A stretch of DNA of 6,807 bases from Desulfobacteraceae bacterium. GTDB taxonomy: Bacteria > Desulfobacterota > Desulfobacteria > Desulfobacterales > BuS5. A program made the translations under genes and the position numbers. Location: the NCBI GenBank assembly GCA_030592105.1, contig JAUVKE010000142.1:1-6807 (forward strand), given 5' to 3'. The notes under the pieces were generated by a model that saw only the letters and a list, made by a program, of their open reading frames with translations, was not told where the DNA came from and searched no databases. Positions within the stretch are counted from its first letter, which is position 1; every line of letters begins with the position of its first letter. Positions 1-5,263 of the stretch are shown one piece after another.

Positions 1-573
1 ATATATATGGCCTGTTATATCCTGAACACCAAAAGCCTCCGAAGAGATCAATATCTTTTTTTCAGGGATATAATAGCTCAGGCAATCCCGTGTATGACCG
101 GGAGTCTCTATTACATTAACACTTATGTTGTCTGAAAGTTTCAATACATCATCCTGTTTAACAGTCAAATCAACCTCAAATTGGGAAAAATCGTTTACTT
201 CTCCCTGGCTTATCATACTATCATGCACCTGCGGTTCAGAGGCTTTATTAAGCTGTTTTATCAGGGCGATGGCATTGGGCCTTTCAAAAACTTTTTTAGC
301 CTTTGCCGAAGAAACAATTTTTATACCAGGAAAATGTTTTTTAAACGTAGAAACAGCACCGCAATGATCAAAATGAGAATGGGATAAAAAACAAAATTCC
401 GGTTCCCTTTTCCCCAATACTTTCCTGATCTCTTTTACATATAGCTCCCCCAGGCAGGAAAAGCCCCCATCAAAAATGGCAGGTGCATCACCATCAACAA
501 GATAAACCGGTACCCCTGAATGACCCAGCATAAAAAGCCCGTCAATTATTTTACCTGTTTTATTGATAATCAT
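1..573 (-). CDS. MBL-fold metallo-hydrolase, 3'-truncated by the window edge
   Basis: The first 191 codons are present and the frame is open through position 1, so the C-terminus lies outside. The start is the ATG at 573-571, beginning MIINKTGKI. The N-terminus leads into the usual strands of the fold (PVYLVDGD near residue 22, AIFDGG near 32). The metal-binding motif HSHFDH is at residues 65-70 (His65, His67, Asp69, His70), and the third-site histidine is in TPGH (His160). The bridging aspartate expected in a GD-type motif around residue 179 appears instead as SSEAFG, with Glu in the Asp position. This places the protein in the metallo-beta-lactamase superfamily (glyoxalase II-like and related hydrolases). 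The substrate cannot be read from the sequence. The Shine-Dalgarno is weak (AAAGA about 7 nt upstream). A perfect-consensus promoter lies about 170 bp upstream, with a palindromic insertion between promoter and gene. The family call is firm; the specific function is unknown. Confidence 0.9.
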   Translation of the reverse strand, partial: MIINKTGKIIDGLFMLGHSGVPVYLVDGDAPAIFDGGFSCLGELYVKEIRKVLGKREPEFCFLSHSHFDHCGAVSTFKKHFPGIKIVSSAKAKKVFERPNAIALIKQLNKASEPQVHDSMISQGEVNDFSQFEVDLTVKQDDVLKLSDNISVNVIETPGHTRDCLSYYIPEKKILISSEAFGVQDITGHIY

Positions 574-594
574 TGTTTTATCTTTCTTTTAAAA

Positions 595-602
595 AAATTA
601 AA
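595..602. repeat. Left target-site duplication AAATTAAA
   Basis: This octamer directly abuts the left terminal repeat of the 86-bp element and is identical to the octamer abutting its right end (689-696). The local DNA is A/T-rich, so chance identity is less remote than for a mixed octamer. However, both copies abut the repeat ends exactly. Confidence 0.7.
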
Positions 603-688
603 GTAACTATTCAGCATCGCTGGTTTAAGATACGCAACAGGCATAATCAGATTATACCTGTTACCGTACATATTAGCTGAATAGTTAC
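603..688. mobile_element. 86-bp MITE-like element with IS66-type ends
   Basis: The two ends are perfect 13-bp inverted repeats: GTAACTATTCAGC at 603-615 and its complement at 676-688. The element is bounded on both sides by the identical octamer AAATTAAA (595-602 and 689-696), the expected footprint of insertion with an 8-bp target duplication. IS66-family elements are known for ends beginning GTAA and for 8-bp target duplications, so a non-autonomous IS66 derivative is the best inference. It has no coding capacity and would need a transposase in trans. A second, internal inverted repeat (634-648 and 650-664) makes nearly the whole element fold as a hairpin. It sits 29 bp upstream of the MBL gene start codon. 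The insertion signature is directly visible; the family assignment is inferred. Confidence 0.75.
634..664. repeat. Internal inverted repeat of the MITE (hairpin core)
   Basis: The arms at 634-648 and 650-664 are 15 bp each around a single central base, with two mismatches as DNA. Read on the minus strand, the direction in which the MBL leader is transcribed, both mismatches become G-U pairs, so the RNA arms can pair throughout apart from the 3-nt loop. Read on the plus strand they would be C-A mismatches. With a one-base bulge, the stem extends outward by about four further pairs (630-633 with 666-669). Confidence 0.7.
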
Positions 689-696
689 AAATTAAA
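689..696. repeat. Right target-site duplication AAATTAAA
   Basis: This is the partner of the octamer at 595-602. It begins at the base after the right terminal inverted repeat. Removing the element and one octamer restores a continuous, shorter leader for the MBL gene. Confidence 0.7.
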
Positions 697-717
697 AAGC
701 AATTATGAATTTTAATA

Positions 718-745
718 TTGACTTAAGATAGTAAGGTATCATAAT
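718..745 (+). promoter_or_regulatory. Candidate divergent sigma-70 promoter towards dapL
   Basis: TTGACT (718-723) and CATAAT (740-745) are separated by 16 bp, with one mismatch in each hexamer. The predicted start near 752 would give dapL a leader of about 420 nt. The -10 overlaps the -10 of the minus-strand promoter (744-749), so polymerase could occupy only one of the two at a time. A promoter closer to dapL may also exist; the TTGACA at 1050-1055 has only a poor -10. Confidence 0.4.
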
Positions 746-772
746 TATATTTATCCTTTTTTGTAGTGTCAA
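744..772 (-). promoter_or_regulatory. Perfect-consensus sigma-70 promoter for the MBL gene
   Basis: On the minus strand the -35 hexamer TTGACA (772-767) and the -10 hexamer TATAAT (749-744) are separated by exactly 17 bp (750-766), matching the housekeeping sigma consensus at all twelve positions. Transcription would start near 737 and run left into the MBL gene, with a leader of about 165 nt that contains the whole 86-bp element. Without the element and its duplicated octamer the leader would be about 70 nt. Confidence 0.75.
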
Positions 773-818
773 CCAAATGTATACTCCCTAACTTTTAAAC
801 ATTTTTATATAACCGGCA

Positions 819-832
819 TGCCCTATCGGGCA
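819..832. repeat. Short GC-rich hairpin TGCCC-TATC-GGGCA
   Basis: A 5-bp stem with a 4-nt loop stands out in AT-rich surroundings. No T-run follows on the plus strand (CAACAAAA). On the minus strand the following bases are TGCCGGTTATATAAAAATG, which also gives no clear terminator. Its role is unknown. Confidence 0.35.
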
Positions 833-959
833 CAACAAAATATGAAAATGAGATAGCGTTTAATGGCATTTTATAAATTAGTAGAATTCCTTAATTCATA
901 ATTCACAATTTATCATTTTCATATAAAATCATGCTTGAATGAAAACTATTTTTTCGCCG

Positions 960-973
960 ATATCTATAGATAT
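960..973. promoter_or_regulatory. 14-bp perfect palindrome, possible operator
   Basis: ATATCTATAGATAT is self-complementary over 14 bases and lies about 200 bp upstream of dapL. A dimeric regulator could bind such a site, but A/T-rich palindromes also arise by chance and I do not recognise it as the site of a named factor. Confidence 0.25.
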
Positions 974-1161
974 TCAGATAACGAATTTCATACGGTCAAA
1001 GGTTCTATTGCTGAAATTATTTATGTGAGTCTATACGTTGGACTCAAATTTGACACATAGTGGCACCTTAACACTATCCTGAAAGCTATAACTCCCGCTG
1101 TTAAAATTTTCGTCCCCTTAATTTCAACGGAAAATTCTATTTTTCAATCAAGCACTAAATC

Positions 1162-1165
1162 AGGT
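1162..1165 (+). promoter_or_regulatory. Shine-Dalgarno of dapL
   Basis: AGGT lies 6 to 7 bases before the ATG at 1172 and supports this start, which also matches the conserved N-terminus of the family. Confidence 0.6.
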
Positions 1166-1171
1166 AACAAA

Positions 1172-2401
1172 ATGATCAAAATTAATGAGAATTATTTTAA
1201 ACTTCAGGCATCCTATCTGTTTTCAGATATAGCAAAACGTGTTTCAGAATTTCAAAATGCAAATCCTGAAAAAGAGATTATAAAACTTGGAATAGGTGAT
1301 GTAACAAAAGCTTTGCCAAAGGCATGCATTAAAGCTTTTCACGGGGCCATCGATGAAATGGCCGAAGAGAGCACCTTTAAAGGATACGGGCCTGAGCAGG
1401 GTTATTCCTTTTTAAGGGAGAAGATAGCCGCCGAAGACTACCAGTCAAGAAATGCTGATATCCATCCCGATGAAATATTTATAAGTGACGGAGCCAAGTG
1501 TGATACCGCCAATATTCAGGAAATTTTTTCCCCTGATATTAAAATTGCCATACCTGATCCGGTTTATCCTGTATATCTCGACACCAATGTAATGGCCGGT
1601 CGAACAGGAAAATACTCCCAGGGAAAATATTCAAATATCTGCTACCTTAAAAGCACAAGTGAAAACAGCTTTATTCCGGATCTTCCAAAGGAACCTGTTG
1701 ACCTTATATATCTTTGTTTTCCCAACAATCCCACAGGAGCCACAATATCAAAGGAGCTTCTTTTGCAGTGGGTCGATTATGCGCGGGAAACCAAGGCACT
1801 TATCCTTTTTGATGCTGCTTATGAAGCCTTTATCACCGATGACGCCATCCCCCACTCTATTTATGAAATAAAAGGGGCAAAGGAGGTTGCCATAGAATTC
1901 AGAAGTTTTTCCAAAACAGCAGGATTTACAGGTACACGCTGCGCCTTTACACTGGTGCCGAAAGAGTGCAGGGGATTCGACTCCAGCTCAAACGTACATT
2001 ATCTCCATTCCATATGGGACAGAAGGCAAGCGACCAAATTTAACGGTGTATCATATCCTGTCCAAAAAGCCGCTGCAGCCATCTATTCGGAGGAAGGGAA
2101 AAAGCAGGTCAAAAGCCTTATTAATTATTATATGAAAAATGCGGCAATCATAAAAAAAGAGATCACAGCCCTGGGATTCGACTGCATTGGGGGTGAAAAT
2201 TCTCCATACATCTGGATAGATGCAAAGGGGGACTCATGGGATTTCTTTGATCTCCTTCTTAACAAGGCGGGTGTAGTCTGTACGCCGGGATCAGGCTTTG
2301 GCAGCTGCGGCAACGGATATATAAGAATCAGCGCCTTTAACAGCCTGGAAAATGTTCAAAAAGCAATGGCGTCGATTAATCAGGCATTGAAAAGCTCATA
2401 A
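1172..2401 (+). CDS. dapL: LL-diaminopimelate aminotransferase (DapL)
   Basis: This is a PLP-dependent fold-type I aminotransferase of 409 residues, close to the usual length of about 410. It converts tetrahydrodipicolinate and glutamate directly to LL-diaminopimelate and 2-oxoglutarate, bypassing the succinyl or acetyl branches of lysine and peptidoglycan synthesis in the cytoplasm. Family-typical blocks are clear: KINENYFKL at the N-terminus, [11 protein letters not shown] (39-49), [10 protein letters not shown] (69-78), [15 protein letters not shown] (129-143), CFPNNPTGA (182-190), FDAAYEAF (213-220) and the Schiff-base lysine Lys248 in [13 protein letters not shown]. The substrate-binding arginine is in YIRISAFN (Arg385). 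One common motif, SDGSKCD, reads SDGAKCD (105-111). The ATG has AGG seven bases upstream. It heads a tight gene run with the corrinoid transporter, 14 bp before btuF, rather than lying beside other dap genes. Confidence 0.95.
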   Translation: MIKINENYFKLQASYLFSDIAKRVSEFQNANPEKEIIKLGIGDVTKALPKACIKAFHGAIDEMAEESTFKGYGPEQGYSFLREKIAAEDYQSRNADIHPDEIFISDGAKCDTANIQEIFSPDIKIAIPDPVYPVYLDTNVMAGRTGKYSQGKYSNICYLKSTSENSFIPDLPKEPVDLIYLCFPNNPTGATISKELLLQWVDYARETKALILFDAAYEAFITDDAIPHSIYEIKGAKEVAIEFRSFSKTAGFTGTRCAFTLVPKECRGFDSSSNVHYLHSIWDRRQATKFNGVSYPVQKAAAAIYSEEGKKQVKSLINYYMKNAAIIKKEITALGFDCIGGENSPYIWIDAKGDSWDFFDLLLNKAGVVCTPGSGFGSCGNGYIRISAFNSLENVQKAMASINQALKSS

Positions 2402-2415
2402 ACTATATTTTTAAT

Positions 2416-3330
2416 ATGCTAAAATCCTGTAAATATTATTGTAAAATTATCTTTTGCATCTTGTTTTTTCTTTTACCATCTCTGCAGGAAGCAGAAGGGA
2501 GAACAAAAGATCAGACCGGGCGGCAGGTTCTTCTGCCCAAAAACCCCAGGCGGGTTATCTCTTTGGCACCCAGCATCACGGAAATTGTTTTTGCGCTGGG
2601 ACAGGGAGAACTCTTAAAAGGAGTAACCATCTACAGTGACTTTCCCCCTGAATCCAGAAAAATATATAGGATCGGTTCATATATTCATCCTGATATTGAA
2701 AAAATTATGGTATTAAATCCTGATCTGTGCATAGCCATAAAAGATGGAAACCCAAAATCGGCTGTGGATAAACTCGAAGCCCTGGAGATACCGGTTTTTG
2801 CTGTTGATCCGAAAGATCTTGATACAGTAATAGATGCGACCATAAAAATTTCTGAAATACTTAATGCAAAAGAAGCGGGAAAGGCACTGGCTGCCAGGAT
2901 GCACAGCAGAGTTCAGAGGATAAAAGCTTTAACATCAAAAAAAAAACTGCGTCCAGGGGTCTTTTTTCAGATAGGAGTATCCCCCATTGTTTCAGCCGGG
3001 ACCAAAACCTTTATTAATGAATTAATTGAGCTATCCGGAGGACGAAATCTGGCCCAGGGTGCTGTTACCTATCCCCGTTACAGTCGTGAGCAGGTTTTAG
3101 GCCTGGCTCCGGATATTATAATCATTACATCCATGGCACGGGGGGCGCTTTTTGAAAAAGTAAAAAAAGAATGGGAAAGCTGGCCGCAGATCCCTGCTGC
3201 CAGGAACCATCAGATTTTTCTGGTTAACTCTGATCTTTTTGACAGACCCTCTCCGCGCCTTATTGACGGTCTTGAACTTCTTTTTGAAATAATAAAATCC
3301 AGCGAAACCAATGGAAAAAAACGAAATTAA
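2416..3330 (+). CDS. btuF: Cobalamin-type ABC transporter substrate-binding protein (BtuF-like)
   Basis: A 304-residue periplasmic binding protein of the BtuF/FecB/FhuD class. The signal peptide has lysines at 3, 6 and 10, a hydrophobic core at about 11-23, and a likely signal peptidase I cut after AEG (residue 28). There is no lipobox cysteine, so it should be soluble in the periplasm. The N-lobe shows RRVISLAPSITEIVFALG (45-62), YSDFPPES (73-80) and NPDLCIAIKDGN (101-112). The C-lobe shows SREQVLGLAPDIIII (223-237) and SDLFDRPSPRLIDGLELL (272-289). From memory these track E. coli BtuF closely (SREQVLARSP, SDWFERASPR, YSDYPP), including the glutamate in SREQ that docks onto the permease. The aromatic cap residue of BtuF appears as Tyr in GSYIHPD. 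There is no visible Shine-Dalgarno before the ATG, only an AT-rich 14-bp gap after dapL, so translation may depend on reinitiation. A heme or siderophore substrate is less likely but not excluded. Confidence 0.88.
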   Translation: MLKSCKYYCKIIFCILFFLLPSLQEAEGRTKDQTGRQVLLPKNPRRVISLAPSITEIVFALGQGELLKGVTIYSDFPPESRKIYRIGSYIHPDIEKIMVLNPDLCIAIKDGNPKSAVDKLEALEIPVFAVDPKDLDTVIDATIKISEILNAKEAGKALAARMHSRVQRIKALTSKKKLRPGVFFQIGVSPIVSAGTKTFINELIELSGGRNLAQGAVTYPRYSREQVLGLAPDIIIITSMARGALFEKVKKEWESWPQIPAARNHQIFLVNSDLFDRPSPRLIDGLELLFEIIKSSETNGKKRN

Positions 3331-4330
3331 TCCCCATAACATAATAAAACGTATTTTGTCGATTTCGTTTTTTTTATCCATCCTCCTTGTAATTGCAATT
3401 TTTTTGGGGATAAGTATCGGATCAACAGGGATCGGAATAGATGAGATCTTCAGAGCTGTTTTTTCTGATATTGATGCAGATCCCCTTTTAAGTGCCATAA
3501 TCTGGAAACTCAGATTTCCCAGGGTACTTCTTGCCGCACTTGTGGGGGGCGCCCTTTCCCTGGGAGGTCTTGTTTTCCAGGCCCTTTTACGGAACCCCCT
3601 TGCAGAACCGTATATTCTTGGTGTTTCAGGAGGATCTGCAATTGGAGCCATTGCAGGTATACTCATCGGTTTTTCCCAATATCCCGGGGTCACAATTACA
3701 GCTTTTGCAGGTAGCAGCTTAGTATTGGTAGCAGTTCTTACCATATCTTCAGGGCATGCCATATTAAAGCAGGACACCCTTTTACTCGCCGGAGTCATGG
3801 TAAATTCTTTTTGCTCGGCAGTTATAATGTTCCTTATTTCCATGACCCAGGATGCAAGGCTGCATAGTATAATGTTCTGGCTCATGGGTGATTTTACCAT
3901 GACAAATTTCACCCAGGTCTCAATTTTAACGGCAATTCTTATTCCTTGCTTTATATTGATTTTTTTATTATCAGATTCCATGAACCTCCTGCTTCTGGGT
4001 AAAGAAATGGCAGTAACCATGGGGGTCAATATCAAGGCTGTGACATTAATTCTTCTTATTACCACCTCCTTTATGGTGAGCGCCACTGTATCCCATTGCG
4101 GCCTTGTCGGTTTTGTGGGACTGGTGATACCCCATCTTTTAAGACTTATTATTGGCCCGGATCACAGGGTGCTTGTACCTGCCTCTGTTCTGGGAGGGGG
4201 AGCATACATGGTCTTTTGTGATCTTTTAGCAAGGGCACTTCCGATTCAGGGAGAAATGCCTGTGGGTGTGATAACTGCAATGATAGGCGCCCCCCTGTTT
4301 ATTATACTTTTAAGACATTCCAGAGTATAA
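3311..4330 (+). CDS. btuC: FecCD-family ABC permease (BtuC-like)
   Basis: A 339-residue polytopic inner-membrane protein of the type II importer family (BtuC, FhuB, FecCD); the family has about ten helices and two subunits form the channel. Hydrophobic segments are visible near residues 16-37, 71-90, 103-121, 126-146, 158-178, 203-222, 244-262, 290-308 and 316-335. Signature blocks are LRFPRVLLAALVGGALSLGG (67-86), LLRNPLAEPYILGVSGGSA (92-110), the coupling-helix region GKEMAVTMGVN (230-240) that contacts the ATPase, GLVGFVGLVIPHLLRLIIG (264-282) and GEMPVGVITAMIGAPLF (314-330). The start overlaps the end of btuF by 20 bp with no strong ribosome site, which implies translational coupling. The family is certain; the corrinoid substrate is inferred from btuF. 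Confidence 0.92.
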   Translation: MEKNEINPHNIIKRILSISFFLSILLVIAIFLGISIGSTGIGIDEIFRAVFSDIDADPLLSAIIWKLRFPRVLLAALVGGALSLGGLVFQALLRNPLAEPYILGVSGGSAIGAIAGILIGFSQYPGVTITAFAGSSLVLVAVLTISSGHAILKQDTLLLAGVMVNSFCSAVIMFLISMTQDARLHSIMFWLMGDFTMTNFTQVSILTAILIPCFILIFLLSDSMNLLLLGKEMAVTMGVNIKAVTLILLITTSFMVSATVSHCGLVGFVGLVIPHLLRLIIGPDHRVLVPASVLGGGAYMVFCDLLARALPIQGEMPVGVITAMIGAPLFIILLRHSRV

Positions 4331-4335
4331 AGAAT

Positions 4336-5166
4336 ATGGCTTCAGCAATCTCCATAAAAAATCTCAGCTATTCATACAATGACTCCAAAATTTTAAAGGG
4401 GCTCTCTTTTAATATAAAAACAGGGGAATTTTTTGTAATCATAGGGCCCAATGGATCAGGGAAAACCACTTTAATGAAAATAGCCGCCGGAATCATTAAA
4501 GGACAGAAAGGGAGACTGAACATCCTTGGACGAAAAATAGATTCATATACAAAAAAAAACCTGGCAAAAAAAATTGCCTTTGTCCCCCAAATGATTCCCA
4601 CGGATTCTCCCTTTACAGTCTCTGAGGTGGTGCTCATGGGGAGAACCCCCCATTCGGGTTTTTTGGGCATTAGTCGTCAAAAAGATGTGGAAATTGCAAT
4701 GCAGGCAATCTCATTTGCAGGTGTTGAACATCTTGCCCATCGCAGAATAAACCAGTTAAGCGGGGGGGAATCTCAAAGAGTCTTTATTGCAAAGGCAATA
4801 TGCCAGGAGCCGGAAATAATTCTTTTAGATGAACCCACAGCATCCCTTGATCTGGCACACCAGATAAATACAATGGATTTAATGGAAAAATTGAAAAATG
4901 AAAAAAAAATGACCGTTGTCATGATCTCCCATGATATTAATCTTGCGGCAATGTATGGAACCTGTATCATTATTTTAAAAAACGGAAAAATTATCAGCCT
5001 TGGTTCTCCTGAAGATGTGCTGACTTTTGAAACACTAGAAAAGGCTTACGGGTGCAAACTCCTTGTGGATAAAAGTCCGGTGGGACTTTTTACCAGGATT
5101 ACACCGGTGCCTCAAAGATACCTGAAAGGAGATAAACAAGAAAATCCGATCCCCCGTAATTTTTAA
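4336..5166 (+). CDS. btuD: ABC transporter ATP-binding protein (BtuD/FecE-like)
   Basis: A 276-residue cytoplasmic ATPase that powers the BtuC-type permease; a dimer would complete the importer. All nucleotide-binding motifs are intact: Walker A GPNGSGKTT (37-45), Q-loop Gln85 in FVPQ, signature LSGGESQR (141-148), Walker B IILLDEP (161-167), D-loop SLD (170-172) and the switch histidine His199 in ISHD. The stretch VSEVVLMGRTPHSG (95-108) is typical of the siderophore/cobalamin/heme importer ATPases. About 25 residues follow the last conserved strand and end in a polar basic tail, so it is a little longer than E. coli BtuD (about 250 residues, from memory). It starts 5 bp after the btuC stop with only a weak AAAG-like ribosome site and is the last gene of the tight operon. 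Confidence 0.92.
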   Translation: MASAISIKNLSYSYNDSKILKGLSFNIKTGEFFVIIGPNGSGKTTLMKIAAGIIKGQKGRLNILGRKIDSYTKKNLAKKIAFVPQMIPTDSPFTVSEVVLMGRTPHSGFLGISRQKDVEIAMQAISFAGVEHLAHRRINQLSGGESQRVFIAKAICQEPEIILLDEPTASLDLAHQINTMDLMEKLKNEKKMTVVMISHDINLAAMYGTCIIILKNGKIISLGSPEDVLTFETLEKAYGCKLLVDKSPVGLFTRITPVPQRYLKGDKQENPIPRNF

Positions 5167-5263
5167 AAAAATGGTTCTGATTTATTAAAAGATCAGGCTC
5201 AAAAATTACATATTAATTCAAATAAAACACGGAAAGTAAAAAGCATTTTCAGGAGGGTATTTT
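5167..5263 (+). other. 97-bp gap between btuD and the fusion gene
   Basis: It holds an imperfect hairpin (5176-5183 with 5190-5197, including G-U pairs, 6-nt loop) that is not followed by a T-run on the plus strand, so it is not a convincing terminator for the btu operon. No good promoter is visible. Read-through into the fusion gene is therefore possible. Confidence 0.4.
5251..5257 (+). promoter_or_regulatory. Strong Shine-Dalgarno AGGAGGG
   Basis: This is a full match to the anti-Shine-Dalgarno core six bases before the ATG at 5264 and fixes that start. It is much stronger than any ribosome site in the dapL-btuFCD run, suggesting the fusion gene is translated independently of it. Confidence 0.85.

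Larger units (their letters stand above)
574..1171. other. 598-bp AT-rich divergent intergenic region
   Basis: No credible gene lies here; the ATG-started plus-strand frames I checked by eye end after about a dozen codons. The left part holds a miniature inverted-repeat element (603-688) and two overlapping divergent promoter candidates (718-772). The right part is the upstream region of the dapL-btuFCD operon. It carries a short hairpin (819-832), a 14-bp perfect palindrome (960-973), TGAAAA half-sites (843, 940 and, on the minus strand, 921), an inverted repeat TGAGTC/GACTCA (1026-1031 and 1041-1046), and a -35-like TTGACA at 1050-1055 with only a poor -10 (CACTAT, 1072-1077). I could not recognise a riboswitch or other known structured RNA in it. 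Confidence 0.75.

Noticed and set aside
125..387. Two short plus-strand frames (80 and 68 codons)
   Set aside because: They are antisense to the MBL gene, whose reverse frame carries HSHFDH and TPGH. No ribosome site or family resemblance.
766..1056. Second insertion remnant bounded by GTGTCAA and TTGACAC
   Set aside because: The matching ends are only 7 bp, coincide with promoter-like hexamers, diverge immediately inward, and show no flanking direct repeat.
1061..1078. Sigma-54 promoter (TGGCAC at 1061)
   Set aside because: The GC dinucleotide required at the -12 element is missing at the correct spacing.
1101..1141. Attenuator-like hairpin AATTTTC/GAAAATT followed by TATTTTT before dapL
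   Set aside because: The stem is 7 bp and almost all A-T with an 18-nt loop, too weak to support termination or attenuation from sequence alone.
1000..1171. Possible cobalamin riboswitch ahead of the btu operon
   Set aside because: The only hint is a GGTGCCACT string on the minus strand (around 1059-1067), which is the wrong strand and lacks the remaining B12-box structure.
3097..4086. Minus-strand open frame of 329 codons opposite btuF and btuC
   Set aside because: It lies wholly antisense to two genes with clear family motifs. Its translation is compositionally odd (runs of Arg, Ile, Pro and Met from reversed membrane-protein codons) and has no recognisable domain or ribosome site.
5176..5197. 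Rho-independent terminator after btuD
   Set aside because: The stem is short with G-U pairs and has no T-run downstream on the plus strand. A T-run exists only on the minus-strand side, where no gene in the window needs it.
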